Shown here piece after piece: positions 17,856 to 28,216 of a stretch of DNA of 64,000 nucleotides. Position 1 is the first letter of the stretch. The number at the start of each line of letters is the position of its first letter. This DNA is from Phycisphaerales bacterium. Lineage in GTDB: Bacteria > Planctomycetota > Phycisphaerae > Phycisphaerales > SM1A02. Under the pieces are notes generated by a model, which was not told the DNA's origin, ran no database searches, and saw nothing but the letters and a program-made list of their open reading frames with translations. The translations under genes were made by a program, and so were the position numbers. The stretch spans positions 310,001-374,000 of the forward strand of contig JAJDDB010000035.1 of assembly GCA_029260575.1 (NCBI GenBank). Direction: 5' to 3'.

Positions 17856-19937
17856 TCACCCTTCCTTGTCCTCGCGCAGCTTCGCAAGCACAGTGAAGTC
17901 TTCCAGCGTGGTCGTGTCCTGTGTGCCTTGTTCGTCGCCGCTAGCAATGCTGCGCAACAGTCTGCGCATGATCTTGCCGCTACGCGTTTTCGGCAGCGCA
18001 TCGGTAAACCGAATCATGTCCGGCTTGGCGATCGCGCCAATTTCCTGTGCGACGTGTTCACGCAAAGTGCTGCGCAGTTTCTCAGCATTGCTTTTGTCAG
18101 CCGGCTGATGGTTCGGCCCCAACGTGCAGAACGCAGCAATGCCGGTTCCCTTGATTTCATGAGGCATGCCGACCACTGCAGCTTCCACAACTGCCTCATG
18201 ACTGACCAGCGCGCTTTCGACTTCCATTGTGCCCAAGCGGTGGCCGGAGACATTTATCACATCATCAACGCGACCCATGATCCAGAAATTGCCGCGTGCA
18301 TCACGCTTCGCGCCGTCGCCAGCAAAGTACATACCCTTGATGCGCGAGAAATACGTGTCAATAAAGCGCTGGCGATCGCCATGAATCCCGCGCAGCATGC
18401 CCGGCCATGGTTTGCGAATTGCCAGCAACCCTCCCGTCTCAACCGGCTGTTCGTTGCCGTTGTCATCAACAATCACAGCATCGATTCCGAAAAACGGCAG
18501 TGTGCATGAACCGGGAACCGTCGGCGTGGCAGCGGGCAGCGGCGTGATCATGTGCCCACCTGTTTCGGTCTGCCACCATGTGTCAACGATTGGACACTTT
18601 TCCGAACCAATAACTTCGTGATACCACATCCACGCTTCGGGGTTGATCGGTTCGCCGACGGTGCCGAGCACCTTCAGTGATGACAGATCGTGATTGTCCG
18701 GATGCTCGCGCCCCCACTTCATGAACGCGCGGATTGCTGTTGGTGCGGTGTAAAACTGCGTGACCTTGTGGCGCTCGACGATATCCCAGAAACGATCCGG
18801 CTGCGGATAATTCGGCGCGCCTTCATACATCACCGTCGGCACACGGTTGGGCAGGATGCCATAGATAATGTAGCTGTGGCCGGTAACCCAGCCGACGTCT
18901 GCGGTACACCAAAATACCTGCTGTTGATCGGGCACGAGGTTGAACACGTATTTGCTGGTCAGGTATGTGAATACCATATACCCGCCGGTGGTGTGCACGA
19001 TGCCCTTGGGTTTGCCCGTCGAACCGGAGGTGTACAGAAGGAACAGCATGTCCTCGCTGTCCATGTGCTCGCAAGGGCAATCATCAGCAGCATTGTCGAC
19101 GAGTTCATGCCACCATGTGTCGCGCACATCGTTCCATGAAATGTTATTGTTGCAGCGTTTGAGCACAATGACATTTCGAACAGCGTTCGCGCTGCCTTGG
19201 AGTTCATTGCATGCTGCATCAACATTGTCTTTCAGCGGAACAATAGCGCCGCGTCGCCACGCACCATCGCATGTCACTATGACCTTGCTGTCTGCATCAA
19301 CGACGCGATCGACAATTGCAGATGAACTGAACCCGCCGAAGATGACGGAATGCGGTGCGCCGATTCGAGCACATGCAAGGACCGCAACCGCTAACTCCGG
19401 AACCATGCCCATATAGATGGTGACGACATCGCCTTTGCGCACGCCGAGGTTCTTCAGCGCGTTGGCAAATTTGCAGACGTCGTGCTTGAGGTCGTTGTAG
19501 GTGAGTTTTCGAACTTCCGGGCCGCTGATGCCGGCTTCGTACTGCAGCGCCGCGCCCGCTCCGCCAGCTCCGGGAACTGGCTCGCCTTCCCAAACAATGG
19601 CGACATCATCTCCGTGGCCAGAAGCAATCTGTCGATCAACGCAGTTGTAGCAGACATTTGTCTGCCCGCCCACGAACCACTTCGCATCAGGGAGTTTCCA
19701 TTCAACCACGCTCGACCACGGCGCAAACCAGTGCAATTCGCCAGCCGCCTCCGACCAGAATCCATCGGGATCTTCGATCGATCTCTTATACAAAGCGTGG
19801 TATTGATCCAACGATTTGACATACGCGCCACCAATGCGTGAAGAAACACCCTCGGGGGGTTGAAACACACGGTTCTCGTGCAATACGGATTCGATCGATG
19901 CGGATTCAGTGACAGCCGGCTCAGCGTGATTGCTCAT
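17856..19937 (-). CDS. acs: Acetyl-CoA synthetase (AMP-forming)
   Basis: The protein has 693 residues, some 40 longer than the usual 650. It converts acetate, ATP and CoA to acetyl-CoA through acetyl-AMP in the cytoplasm. The N-terminal cap contains '[16 protein letters not shown]'. The P-loop '[16 protein letters not shown]' lies at residues 301-316, the '[10 protein letters not shown]' motif is in the middle, and '[18 protein letters not shown]' starts the C-terminal domain. '[14 protein letters not shown]' near the end carries the Lys that is acetylated in the family. Extra residues lie at about 121-138 (Gly/Ala-rich) and at the N-terminus. An AGGTG lies about 8 bases upstream of the ATG. 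The gene stands alone on the minus strand. Confidence 0.97.
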   Translation of the reverse strand: MSNHAEPAVTESASIESVLHENRVFQPPEGVSSRIGGAYVKSLDQYHALYKRSIEDPDGFWSEAAGELHWFAPWSSVVEWKLPDAKWFVGGQTNVCYNCVDRQIASGHGDDVAIVWEGEPVPGAGGAGAALQYEAGISGPEVRKLTYNDLKHDVCKFANALKNLGVRKGDVVTIYMGMVPELAVAVLACARIGAPHSVIFGGFSSSAIVDRVVDADSKVIVTCDGAWRRGAIVPLKDNVDAACNELQGSANAVRNVIVLKRCNNNISWNDVRDTWWHELVDNAADDCPCEHMDSEDMLFLLYTSGSTGKPKGIVHTTGGYMVFTYLTSKYVFNLVPDQQQVFWCTADVGWVTGHSYIIYGILPNRVPTVMYEGAPNYPQPDRFWDIVERHKVTQFYTAPTAIRAFMKWGREHPDNHDLSSLKVLGTVGEPINPEAWMWYHEVIGSEKCPIVDTWWQTETGGHMITPLPAATPTVPGSCTLPFFGIDAVIVDDNGNEQPVETGGLLAIRKPWPGMLRGIHGDRQRFIDTYFSRIKGMYFAGDGAKRDARGNFWIMGRVDDVINVSGHRLGTMEVESALVSHEAVVEAAVVGMPHEIKGTGIAAFCTLGPNHQPADKSNAEKLRSTLREHVAQEIGAIAKPDMIRFTDALPKTRSGKIMRRLLRSIASGDEQGTQDTTTLEDFTVLAKLREDKEG

Positions 19938-20020
19938 AGCAACACCTCAGTTGGTTGGGCGTTGCACTGTACCGCACACGCAGCCGAGGCAAAAGCCCGA
20001 ACCGACCGCGCACCATTGCC

Positions 20021-21028
20021 TTACGGCGAGACGGGTTCTTCAGATTCAGACGAAACGTCTACGAATTCCGTTGCAATGTCCACTAGCAGGTTCGCAAGAA
20101 CGTGATGGCCCCGAACTGACAAATGCAAGCCATCAATATAAAGCGGCTGATCCGATTCAGAGATGGCAACATTGTATGCTTCACGAGTCGATCGCATTGG
20201 CACGTCAAGCGCGTGCAGCGTCCTGCGAAGCGTCAATGTATCGTTGAGTGGAATGCCGAGCGTCTCTGCTTCCATGGAATGAAGGACGAACACAACAGGT
20301 ATGCCTTCACTCTTGAACACATTGCGCAGGTCTTGCATTGCCTCGGCGACGGTCTGGAGATCATTCGAAGTGAATGTTCGCATCATGAACGCCTGTTCGT
20401 CCTTGGAAAGACGTTGGATTGCTCTTACGGCAAGCTCTTCGATCGCAAATGTCGGACGCAAACCGCCTTCGGGCAGTTGGCTCGTGTCTGCGGGAACATC
20501 CCATACATCGAACGCGTTGAGTACAACAATCGCAAGATCAGCATCAAACGTGCCGAAGCGTTGAATGTATGCCAGCATGTTCGGCACGCCCCAGCTTGGC
20601 GCGGAGATGTTGCCGACGACCACGGGCCGGCCGGTCTGCTTTGCGAGCCGCATCTGCAGCAAGTGCGTGACGAGTTCAGATTGATCAACATGTGCGCCGC
20701 CGTTGATAATGCTGTCACCGAGGACGAGCACGCGCAATTCATCGTCTGATTTCTTGGTTTTCGAGAATTCATCGCTTCGCATCGACCACTGATTGAACGA
20801 GATGCGTTGGCCGAATCGTCGATAGCTGCGCGACGGCTCTGCGAGATATTCCATTGCTGCATCCCGCACATACACCGGCGGGTCGCCGAATCCGAAAACG
20901 TACCTCGCGATCAACTCCGCTGTCACTAGCAAGACGAGAAGTATCACTATGCCAAGCAGCACGCGGCGCATCCACTTGCGACGGCCGGGCTTTCCTTTGG
21001 TGGTTTCGCTGCTGTGCTGAGTCTGCAT
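20021..21028 (-). CDS. Membrane-anchored SGNH/GDSL hydrolase-like protein
   Basis: The protein has 335 residues from the ATG at 21028. A basic N-terminus is followed by one membrane helix ('VLLGIVILLVLLVTAELIARYVFG', about residues 20-43), so the domain probably faces the periplasm. 'LRVLVLGDSIINGGAHVD' is the GDS block with the nucleophile Ser. A late 'YIDGLHLSVRGHHVLANLL' supplies the D-x-x-H pair. These mark the SGNH hydrolase fold seen in esterases and in polysaccharide O-acetylesterases and acyltransferase partners. The substrate is unknown. The frame also opens from a GTG at 21103. I prefer the ATG because it gives a normal membrane anchor. It follows rnr at a distance of 93 bases on the same strand. 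Confidence 0.78.
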   Translation of the reverse strand: MQTQHSSETTKGKPGRRKWMRRVLLGIVILLVLLVTAELIARYVFGFGDPPVYVRDAAMEYLAEPSRSYRRFGQRISFNQWSMRSDEFSKTKKSDDELRVLVLGDSIINGGAHVDQSELVTHLLQMRLAKQTGRPVVVGNISAPSWGVPNMLAYIQRFGTFDADLAIVVLNAFDVWDVPADTSQLPEGGLRPTFAIEELAVRAIQRLSKDEQAFMMRTFTSNDLQTVAEAMQDLRNVFKSEGIPVVFVLHSMEAETLGIPLNDTLTLRRTLHALDVPMRSTREAYNVAISESDQPLYIDGLHLSVRGHHVLANLLVDIATEFVDVSSESEEPVSP

Positions 21029-21121
21029 ATCAGAATATTGTGCTACGGGTTGTCGTATGTAGCCGCCGACCCGGAACCGCTCAACCGAGTTGGTTCCGGA
21101 CACAACGCCAATTGATCGGAC

Positions 21122-23503
21122 TTACTTCCGCGAGCGCCCTTTTGTACCTCGTTTGCCTTTTGAAGAGCCTCGTGCGCTACCGCGCTGCTGTCGGCGATCC
21201 TTTTGTTGTCCTGATGTGCTGCTTTTGCCGGAATCTCCAGTATCACGAGTGCCGTGATCCATCGCGTTGGCGGGAAGTTCCGTCATGAGCAGATCAAGCT
21301 GCCGCGAGGGAAGATCAACATTGGTGACCTGAACAGTGACAATATCGCCGATGCCGATTGCTGCGCCGCTGCGCTCTGCGACCAGCCGGCCGCTGGATTG
21401 ATCCACGCGCCACCGATCGGGGCGCTTGCCGGACTGTGGTAAGTCTGCGGTCTTGATAAGTCCCTCGACGAGAAACTTCTCGATGGACACAAAGACGCCC
21501 GCGCCGGAAATTCCCGTGATGACACCCGTAAAATCATCGCCGAGATGTTTCTCGCGCAGGAACTGCATGACAAGGAATGCACGCAATTCGCGTTCAGCGC
21601 CTTCTGATTCAACTTCGGAATCGCTGCAGTGTGTTCCTAGAACAATAAGTTCACCTTCATCCAACACGCGGTCATCATTCATAAGACGGCGGGCGAACTG
21701 CTTGCTCTTGCCCGTAGGCGGCATCGACGTGCCGTTGTCCGTTTTTTCAAGCAGAGCCTGCAACGCGCGGTGTGCAGTCAGGTCGGGGTACCGACGGATC
21801 GGGCTTGTGAAATGCAGGTAGTGCTCGGACGCAAGGGCAAAGTGGCCGATCAGCGCGGGGCTGTATGTCGCCTTGCTGAGTGTGCGCAGAACTGCAAAGT
21901 GCACCGCCCGGGAAGCGGGTGTGTGTCGCGTCACTTCCAGAAGCGCCTGAAGGTCCTTGCGCGTCGGTTCATCGGGCAGTTTCCATTTCGCAGACCGAGC
22001 GTACATCTGCAATTCTTCGATATCACCATGCACCGGGTCAGGGTGAATGCGTCGCAGCACCGGAACATTGAAACCGCTGAACAGCCGAGCAACTGCCTCG
22101 TTCGCTTCGACCATGAACATTTCGATAATCTTGTGCGTGTACACATCATCTTCCGGCACTGCATCAACGACATGCCCGTCATCGTCGAAAACGAGTTCGA
22201 CCTCCGGCAGCGCCAGCACGATCATGCCATCTTTCATTCGCCGCTTCTGCAAGATCTTTGCGAGTTTGTCGCACCGTCTCAGAGTTTCGATCAATTCCTC
22301 GGAATACTCCGGCTTCGTGCGAGCATTCTTCTCGGCTTCATCGGAATCGCCATCAATCAGCGCCTGGGCTTCGATATACGTCAGCCGCTTTCGCGATCGA
22401 ATCACGGTTGATGCAAAGCGCTGCGAACGTACGTTTCCTTCGTTGTCGAAGGTGATGAACGCGCTCTTGGTCATTCGATCGACCTGCTCCTGCAACGAAC
22501 ACACACCGTTGGACAGCGTCTCCGGAAGCATGGGCAGCACCAGCCGAGGCAGGTACGTACTGTTTGCGCGCTCCCGAGCTTCTTCATCGAGCGCGCCGCC
22601 CTGAGCGACGAACGAACTCACATCTGCAATGTGTACGCCCAGCGTCCACTCGCTCTGCGACTCGTCATATTCAAGGGAAATCGCATCATCAAAATCCTTT
22701 GCGTCAGGCGGGTCAATCGTGAAGATGAATGTATCCGTCAGGTCTTCCCGATCACGTTTTGCTGCTTCGACATCCTGATCAAAATTCCGCGATGCATCGC
22801 GGGCTTCATCCATAGCGCTATCAGGGAACTCCGTACGCAAGCCATGAGCGACTATTACCGCCTGCGTTTCGACATCGGGTTTGCCGCCGATGCCGAGCAC
22901 TTTGGTGATGACGCCCTCAGCGACATAATCGTCTTCTGGATAGTGCACGAGTTCGACGACGATTTTATCGCCGGGCTTTGCGTTCTTTGCATGCGGATCG
23001 CGGATAAGTACCGGATCGCGCAACATGTTGCCATCCGGTTTCATGAACCATTCACTGCCCTTGCGCGTCAACACACCGACAAACTGATCCCGCCCGCGTT
23101 CGAGTACTTCAAGGATGCGTCCGGAGACACGTTCGCCCCTGCGTCCGCCGCTGTGTACGACTCGGGCGCGCACGCGATCACCGGAGATCGCATCGCGCGC
23201 CCCGCCCGGCGGGATAAACAGATCACCTTCGCGGAATGGATGATCGGTGCGCACGAATCCGAAGCCGCGAGGCTTGAGCCGGAGCACACCGGTCACTTCC
23301 TCACTGAACGAAGGAAGCCGCACAAGTTTGTCTTTGCCGAGCGCGACAACTTCGTCTTTCGCAAGCAAATGCACAGCCTGGCGGAATTGCTCGAGTTCAT
23401 CATCGTCGATGCGCATGTCGCGCGCAATCGCATCAATCGTGGACGGTTCATATTTGCTGTGCTTGAGGTGATCAAGCACGCGTTTGGTAAATCGAAGGGG
23501 CAT
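21122..23503 (-). CDS. rnr: Ribonuclease R (3'-5' exoribonuclease)
   Basis: The protein has 793 residues, standard for RNase R. An N-terminal winged-helix segment ('VLDHLKHSKYEPSTIDAIARDM') is followed by cold-shock domains with 'GFGFVRTD' near residue 80. The RNB catalytic domain has 'DPPDAKDFDDAISL' with the metal-binding Asp residues. Later come 'HFTSPIRRYPDLTAHR' and an S1 domain starting 'GDDFTGVITGISGAGVFV'. The C-terminal 40 residues are Lys/Arg/Ser/Gly-rich, the usual basic RNA-binding tail. The enzyme degrades structured RNA and takes part in rRNA and tmRNA quality control in the cytoplasm. AGAGG precedes the ATG. Confidence 0.96.
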   Translation of the reverse strand: MPLRFTKRVLDHLKHSKYEPSTIDAIARDMRIDDDELEQFRQAVHLLAKDEVVALGKDKLVRLPSFSEEVTGVLRLKPRGFGFVRTDHPFREGDLFIPPGGARDAISGDRVRARVVHSGGRRGERVSGRILEVLERGRDQFVGVLTRKGSEWFMKPDGNMLRDPVLIRDPHAKNAKPGDKIVVELVHYPEDDYVAEGVITKVLGIGGKPDVETQAVIVAHGLRTEFPDSAMDEARDASRNFDQDVEAAKRDREDLTDTFIFTIDPPDAKDFDDAISLEYDESQSEWTLGVHIADVSSFVAQGGALDEEARERANSTYLPRLVLPMLPETLSNGVCSLQEQVDRMTKSAFITFDNEGNVRSQRFASTVIRSRKRLTYIEAQALIDGDSDEAEKNARTKPEYSEELIETLRRCDKLAKILQKRRMKDGMIVLALPEVELVFDDDGHVVDAVPEDDVYTHKIIEMFMVEANEAVARLFSGFNVPVLRRIHPDPVHGDIEELQMYARSAKWKLPDEPTRKDLQALLEVTRHTPASRAVHFAVLRTLSKATYSPALIGHFALASEHYLHFTSPIRRYPDLTAHRALQALLEKTDNGTSMPPTGKSKQFARRLMNDDRVLDEGELIVLGTHCSDSEVESEGAERELRAFLVMQFLREKHLGDDFTGVITGISGAGVFVSIEKFLVEGLIKTADLPQSGKRPDRWRVDQSSGRLVAERSGAAIGIGDIVTVQVTNVDLPSRQLDLLMTELPANAMDHGTRDTGDSGKSSTSGQQKDRRQQRGSARGSSKGKRGTKGRSRK

Positions 23504-23751
23504 AAAGACCTCTGGTCTAAAGCAGCTTGTGCTGCGGGGATTTGCCTTCCACAGTACGACTCGTCGCGAATTCAGGCAAACCGGGGGAAGTGGTGAACAG
23601 CAAGCACGTACAGGAAGCGATGCACTGTCAACAAAACTCTCGTATTCAAGCGCCGCTGTGAATATCCTGAAGGTGGAAAGATGTTTTACATGGTAGGTGG
23701 TGGGCGCAGGCTTCGGCCTGCCGAATCAACAGAAAACACGGAGGGAATCTC

Positions 23752-24198
23752 ATGTCACGCTCGTCACAACGAACAATTCTTGCATTGCTTGTCTTCACCA
23801 TTGTGGCTGGAGCCGCAGTGGTTGTTGCGGACTCCACGACAAACAACGATTACGTGCAGGCATATGATCAGGACGGCAACCGCGTCGTCATGCCGAAAGT
23901 ACGCATTATCAATTGGGACAACACGGTTGCCAAATTCGATTCATCAACAGGTGCCATTTATCGATTCCATGGCGATCTGCGCACCGATGATGTGCATGGC
24001 CAATGGGTCAAGTCCGTTCCAGGTATCACCGGCGCATCCGGCGCGCTGCAGATTCAAAACACAGTCGGCGTCGAAAATTTCGGAGCGACCTTCCTTGTTG
24101 ATACAGTCTCCGGCCGAACATGGATTCTGCAGCGAGCCCGCAGAAATCGCGATAATCCGTCAGTTGGCGTGTGGGAAGAAGTAAAGACACTACGCTAG
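23752..24198 (+). CDS. Small exported protein of unknown function
   Basis: The protein has 148 residues. A signal peptide occupies about residues 1-27 ('TILALLVFTIVAGAAVVVADS'), so the mature protein of about 120 residues is exported. The mature part contains 'WDNTVAKFDSSTGAIYRFHGDL' and 'DTVSGRTWILQ'. The second of these looks like the short 'D..TG.ty.l' repeat strand seen in proteins that report 'tracking' values, but I do not recognise a family. A strong GGAGGG lies 7 bases upstream of the ATG. The gene is divergent from rnr and followed by an intrinsic terminator, so it is probably monocistronic. Confidence 0.75.
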   Translation: MSRSSQRTILALLVFTIVAGAAVVVADSTTNNDYVQAYDQDGNRVVMPKVRIINWDNTVAKFDSSTGAIYRFHGDLRTDDVHGQWVKSVPGITGASGALQIQNTVGVENFGATFLVDTVSGRTWILQRARRNRDNPSVGVWEEVKTLR

Positions 24199-24223
24199 TA
24201 CATGCGTTTCGAAGCAAAGATTG

Positions 24224-24253
24224 AAAGCCCCGTTCGTTGAGCGCGGGCTTTTC
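24224..24253 (+). terminator. Intrinsic terminator of the small exported protein gene
   Basis: AAAGCCC at 24224 pairs with GGGCTTT at 24245, followed by TTC TTG on the plus strand. It begins 26 bases after the stop codon. Confidence 0.7.
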
Positions 24254-24263
24254 TTGTGCGCAT

Positions 24264-24602
24264 TCATGAATCGCTCTTGCTCGGCGGCTTCTTCGATTCT
24301 GTCGGCGTCTTTGATTTCGTTTCGCTGCTGGCCGTAGAATTTGTCTTGGAATCCGACGTCTTCTTCTTGTCATCGCCCGCCGGCTTCTTCTCCGCCTCTG
24401 CTGCCTTCTTGTACGAATCGCTGCGGTAGTCGGTCTCGTAAAAACCGCTGCCCTTGAACAGTACGCCGGCTCCGGTGCCGATCAAACGTTCGAGCTTAAG
24501 CTTTGAGCACTCGGGACATTTGCGTTTCACCGAATCAGACATCTGCTGAAACAGCTCAAAGCGATGACCACACGCGCCGCACACATAGTCGTACGTCGGC
24601 AT
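24264..24602 (-). CDS. FmdB-family zinc ribbon protein
   Basis: The protein has 112 residues. The first 45 residues are the FmdB zinc ribbon: 'MPTYDYVCGACGHRFELFQ' with the first Cys pair and 'KCPECSKLKLERLIG' with the second. The middle has 'GAGVLFKGSGFYETDYRS', which is common in the family. The last 45 residues are Lys/Ser/Thr-rich, of low complexity. FmdB proteins are small putative regulatory or RNA-related proteins of uncertain role. The ATG overlaps the grpE stop by one base (TGATG), so it is the last gene of the grpE unit. Confidence 0.88.
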   Translation of the reverse strand: MPTYDYVCGACGHRFELFQQMSDSVKRKCPECSKLKLERLIGTGAGVLFKGSGFYETDYRSDSYKKAAEAEKKPAGDDKKKTSDSKTNSTASSETKSKTPTESKKPPSKSDS

Positions 24603-25201
24603 CAGGCGTCATCTCCACCGGTGTGATGATCGTCGCTGCTGACGATGACAACCTTGGCAGGGCGCAACACGAAATCGTCCAGCATGTAGCCGGTTTGAAA
24701 GACGTTCAGCACGCTGCCAGGCAGATGTTCTTCGGACGGCTGGTGCATGACTGCCTGGTGGTGCTGCGGATCAAACTCACTGCCCGGCTGCGGATTGATG
24801 GTGGAAAGTCCGCACGCCTGCAGCGCACGTGCCATCTCATCACGAACTATATTCACGCCTGCGATCATCTGCTCGACTGACATCTGCCCTGCATCCTGCT
24901 GCAGCGCCAACTCGAACTGATCCAGAACAGGAAGCAGCGCGCGAACCACGCGCGACTTTCCCGATTCCACCGCTCGGGCTTCGTTCTCAACGCTGCGCCG
25001 CTGGTAGTTTTTGAAATCAGCGAGCGCGCGCATCTTTGCTGACACAGCTTCATCGCGCTCAGCCTGAAGCTGTTCGATCTGCTCCGCAAGATCGCCTGGA
25101 AGGTTCTGCGCCTGATGCTCATCCGGCGCAGTTGCAGTCGGCGCATGTGGATCGCCGCCAGGCATTTGGGGTTTCTTTTGTTTGTCACGTCTTGAAGACA
25201 T
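24602..25201 (-). CDS. grpE: Nucleotide exchange factor GrpE
   Basis: The protein has 199 residues. A disordered N-terminus is followed by a long coiled coil ('EQIEQLQAERDEAVSAKMRALADFKNYQRR', about residues 38-70) and the C-terminal beta domain with 'GSEFDPQHHQAVMHQPS' and 'GYMLDDFVLRPAKVVIVS'. GrpE releases ADP from DnaK in the cytoplasm. No dnaK is present in this window. It lies 32 bases downstream of dnaJ, with a GAGG site 8 bases before the ATG, and is likely co-transcribed with dnaJ and the FmdB-type gene. Confidence 0.95.
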   Translation of the reverse strand: MSSRRDKQKKPQMPGGDPHAPTATAPDEHQAQNLPGDLAEQIEQLQAERDEAVSAKMRALADFKNYQRRSVENEARAVESGKSRVVRALLPVLDQFELALQQDAGQMSVEQMIAGVNIVRDEMARALQACGLSTINPQPGSEFDPQHHQAVMHQPSEEHLPGSVLNVFQTGYMLDDFVLRPAKVVIVSSDDHHTGGDDA

Positions 25202-25233
25202 CGACGAACCTCATAACAATCATAGCGCCGTGT

Positions 25234-26388
25234 TTACGAACCTGTGACTGCGCCCTTGAGTTTGTCCCACAGCGAAGATGCTTTGGTCGTGCCGACTTCC
25301 AGCTTTTCGGTAGATGCATATTCACTAAGTAATGTGCGTTGTTTGTCATTCAACTTGCTCGGTACAACGAGCTGGCAGATCGCCAGGATATCCCCGCGTT
25401 TGCCGGTGCGCAGGTTCGGCAACCCCTGCCCCTGCACGCGGAAGAGCTCGCCATGTTGCGTGCCCGGCTCCACAGCAACAAGAGTTGAGCCGTTCAACGT
25501 CGGTATTGCGACATCAGCACCAAGCGCTGCCTGCGTGAATGCGACCGGAATCGCCACAAGCAGATTGTCGGCATCGCGTTCGAATGTTTCATGATCGCGC
25601 ACGCGCACGACAACATGCAGATCGCCTCGCACACCATCACCGCCCGGCGAGCGGTCCGGCGGCGGCGGTTCACCCTCACCAGCCACCCGCACCGCTTGGC
25701 CGTCGTGAATGCCCGCTGGAATTTTCACCACAATGTTTCGCTTCAGGGAGACGCGGCCTCTGCCTCGGCAATCCGGACATTTATCAGTGACTACACTGCC
25801 GCGCCCGTGACAGGCCGGGCATGTTGTCACCATGCGAAACATGCCGCCAAGGCCTTGCTGCATAACCTGGCCGTTCCCGCCGCAGGTGCTGCAGGTCATC
25901 GGCTCGCTGCCGGGTTTCGCGCCGCTACCGGTGCAGGTGTTGCATACGTCCAGCCGTTTGAATTCAACTTCACGATCAGCGCCGGTTAATACTTCTTCCA
26001 GCGCCAGTTCAACTTCTGTTTCCAGGTCGTAGCCGCGCGGAATTCCGCGCTGTTGCCTGTTGCGCCGCCCGCCGCCGCCAAACGCCCCACCGAAAATGTC
26101 CTCGAACATCGAGAAGATGTCCTCCGCATTCATCGAATTGAAGTCGTGGCCGGGCGTTCCGCGCAGGCCTGCATGCCCGTACTTGTCATACCGGGCGCGG
26201 CGCTGCGAATCAGCAAGCACTTCGTATGCTTCAGCTGCCTCTTTGAATTTCGCCTCAGCGTCCTTGTCGCCGGAATTTCGATCCGGGTGATGCTTCATCG
26301 CCAGCCGACGATACGCGCGCTTGACGTCATCGCCGGACGCAGTCCGTTCGATGCCGAGAATTTCATAATAGTCGCGCGTGGTTGGCAT
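25234..26388 (-). CDS. dnaJ: Chaperone protein DnaJ (Hsp40)
   Basis: The protein has 384 residues. The J domain has HPD at residues 34-36. A Gly/Phe-rich linker ('[11 protein letters not shown]') follows. The zinc domain has all four CxxCxGxG repeats: [24 protein letters not shown] and CPDCRGRG. The C-terminal substrate domains contain '[14 protein letters not shown]' and '[15 protein letters not shown]'. It delivers unfolded clients to DnaK and stimulates its ATPase. An acidic/basic imperfect hairpin separates it from groEL upstream, so it may be transcribed separately from the groE genes. Family length and all motifs are intact. Confidence 0.97.
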   Translation of the reverse strand: MPTTRDYYEILGIERTASGDDVKRAYRRLAMKHHPDRNSGDKDAEAKFKEAAEAYEVLADSQRRARYDKYGHAGLRGTPGHDFNSMNAEDIFSMFEDIFGGAFGGGGRRNRQQRGIPRGYDLETEVELALEEVLTGADREVEFKRLDVCNTCTGSGAKPGSEPMTCSTCGGNGQVMQQGLGGMFRMVTTCPACHGRGSVVTDKCPDCRGRGRVSLKRNIVVKIPAGIHDGQAVRVAGEGEPPPPDRSPGGDGVRGDLHVVVRVRDHETFERDADNLLVAIPVAFTQAALGADVAIPTLNGSTLVAVEPGTQHGELFRVQGQGLPNLRTGKRGDILAICQLVVPSKLNDKQRTLLSEYASTEKLEVGTTKASSLWDKLKGAVTGS

Positions 26389-26428
26389 AGGTTCCGATAC
26401 GTTCCGAACAGGCGCTGAATACTACAAA

Positions 26429-26483
26429 CGGGCCGCATGATGAACGCGCCGCGTGTTCAGCGCTGCGCTCATCACCCGGCCCG
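26429..26483 (-). terminator. Large imperfect hairpin, probable terminator after the second groEL
   Basis: The 19-base arms at 26429-26447 and 26465-26483 pair with about four mismatches and a 17-base loop. Read on the minus strand, TTTG follows the stem. It lies 25 bases after the groEL stop. The T-run is short, so it is a moderate call. Confidence 0.5.
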
Positions 26484-26507
26484 TAATGAACGTTCCTATA
26501 CGACCGA

Positions 26508-28121
26508 TCAGCTGATCGCGCCTTCCACTGGCTTATCATCATCATTGAGATCGGTCAGAACGACATCCGTTGTGAGCATGAGACCGGCCACTGATGCTGC
26601 GTTCTGCAATGCCGTCCGCACAACCAGCGCTGGATCAATGATGCCGCTCTTGACGAGGTCTTCGTATTCGCCGATGCCGGCATTGAATCCGAAGCCGGCT
26701 TTGCCCTCGCGGATTTTCTCAACAATAAGATCGCCATCGTGACCGGCGTTGGTTGCAATTTGCCATGCAGGTGCTTCCAAAGCCTTGGCGACAATGTCGT
26801 AACCATGCTTTTCATCACCCTTGCCGCGGCTGCGCTTCTGCACGACTGCATCAATCGCGCGAACACACGCCACACCGCCGCCGGGTACATATCCTTCCTT
26901 GGCAGCTGCGCGGGTTGCGTTGAGTGCATCATCGACAAGATCTTTACGCTCTTTCATTGCGGTTTCAGTCGCAGCGCCGACATTGATGATCGCAACGCCG
27001 CCTGTCAACTTCGCAAGGCGCTCCTGCAGCTTCTCCTTGTCGTAGTCGCTGGTGGTGCGCTCGATCTGCGTGCGAATCTGATTGCAACGCGTTTCGATGT
27101 CTTTCTTCTTGCCTGCGCCCTGGATAACGGTCGAGTTGTCCTTATTGACGATGACCTTCTTGGCTGTTCCCAGTTCCTTCAGATCGATGTCTTCAAGATT
27201 TCGACCGAGATCTTCGCTGAAGAACGTGCCGGAGGTCAGCGTGGCGATGTCGCCAAGCATTGCCTTGCGACGATCGCCAAAGCCCGGAGCTTTGACCGCA
27301 CACACTTTGAGCACGCCGCGCAGACGATTGACGACCAGCGCTGCCAGTGCTTCGCTCTCGACATCTTCCGCAATGATCAGCAGCGGCTTGGAGCCGGTCG
27401 CAATCTTATTCAGCAGCGGCAGCAGATCCGCAAGATTCGAAATCTTCTTCTCGTGAATCAGGATCAGCGGATCTTCGAGAATGCACTCCGCCTTGGTGGG
27501 ATCGGTCATGAAGTACGGGCTGAGGAAACCCTTGTCGAAGGACATGCCTTCGACGAATTCGAGCGTGGTTTCTGCGGTTTTGCCTTCTTCGACTTCAACG
27601 ACGCCATCTGCACCGACGCGATCGATTGCTTTGGCAATGAGCTCGCCGATTTCCGCATCGTGATTTGCGGAGACGGTGGCGACCTTCTTGTAGTCGTCCT
27701 TGCCGCTGCACTTCTTTGCGAGTGTGTCGATCGCTTCACCAGCTGCAGCTGCTGCATCGTTGATGCCGCGCTGTAATGCCACAGCATTCACACCCGATGT
27801 CACGTAGCGCAAACCGTCGCGGTAAATTGCGTGGGCCAGAACAGTCGCGCTTGTCGTGCCGTCGCCAGCCAGATCAGCAGTTTTCTTTGCGACCTGATTG
27901 ACCATCTTCGCGCCCATGTTTTCAAACGGGTCGGGAAGTTCGACTTCCTTGGAAACGGTCACGCCGTCTTTGGTGACGTTCGGCCCGCCGAAGGATTTCT
28001 GCAGCGCGACGTGTCGGCCGGTGGGTCCCATTGTCACTGCGACAACCTTGGCGATCTTCTCGACGCCGGCCTTAAATTCAGCCTGGGCATCGACATCAAA
28101 TTTCATCTGTTTGCTGGACAT
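26508..28121 (-). CDS. groEL: Chaperonin GroEL, second paralogue (no GGM tail)
   Basis: The protein has 537 residues. The GroEL signatures are present: '[10 protein letters not shown]', '[16 protein letters not shown]', '[14 protein letters not shown]' with the ATPase Asp, '[10 protein letters not shown]' and a late '[10 protein letters not shown]'. The C-terminus ends '[11 protein letters not shown]' and lacks the Gly-Gly-Met repeats found in the other copy. It also has '[17 protein letters not shown]', a divergent stretch. It could form its own 60-kDa ring or a mixed complex and fold a different set of clients. It follows groES by 95 bases. The start has no clear Shine-Dalgarno site and a GAGTG/CACTC palindrome lies 15 bases upstream. 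Confidence 0.95.
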   Translation of the reverse strand: MSSKQMKFDVDAQAEFKAGVEKIAKVVAVTMGPTGRHVALQKSFGGPNVTKDGVTVSKEVELPDPFENMGAKMVNQVAKKTADLAGDGTTSATVLAHAIYRDGLRYVTSGVNAVALQRGINDAAAAAGEAIDTLAKKCSGKDDYKKVATVSANHDAEIGELIAKAIDRVGADGVVEVEEGKTAETTLEFVEGMSFDKGFLSPYFMTDPTKAECILEDPLILIHEKKISNLADLLPLLNKIATGSKPLLIIAEDVESEALAALVVNRLRGVLKVCAVKAPGFGDRRKAMLGDIATLTSGTFFSEDLGRNLEDIDLKELGTAKKVIVNKDNSTVIQGAGKKKDIETRCNQIRTQIERTTSDYDKEKLQERLAKLTGGVAIINVGAATETAMKERKDLVDDALNATRAAAKEGYVPGGGVACVRAIDAVVQKRSRGKGDEKHGYDIVAKALEAPAWQIATNAGHDGDLIVEKIREGKAGFGFNAGIGEYEDLVKSGIIDPALVVRTALQNAASVAGLMLTTDVVLTDLNDDDKPVEGAIS

Positions 28122-28136
28122 AGGTGTATAGCTCTC

Positions 28137-28148
28137 GAGTGTTCACTC
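28137..28148. promoter_or_regulatory. Palindrome GAGTGTTCACTC upstream of the second groEL
   Basis: The 12-base palindrome has GAGTG and CACTC arms and lies 15 bases before the groEL ATG. The arms are those of a CIRCE half-site but in the opposite arrangement, so HrcA binding cannot be claimed. It may be an operator for another heat-shock regulator. Confidence 0.3.
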
Positions 28149-28216
28149 TGTGCGGTGTAACAAAGCAGACGCCACGGCTCACGCTCGCAGCGAGAAGACA
28201 CAAATCAATGCGCTTT

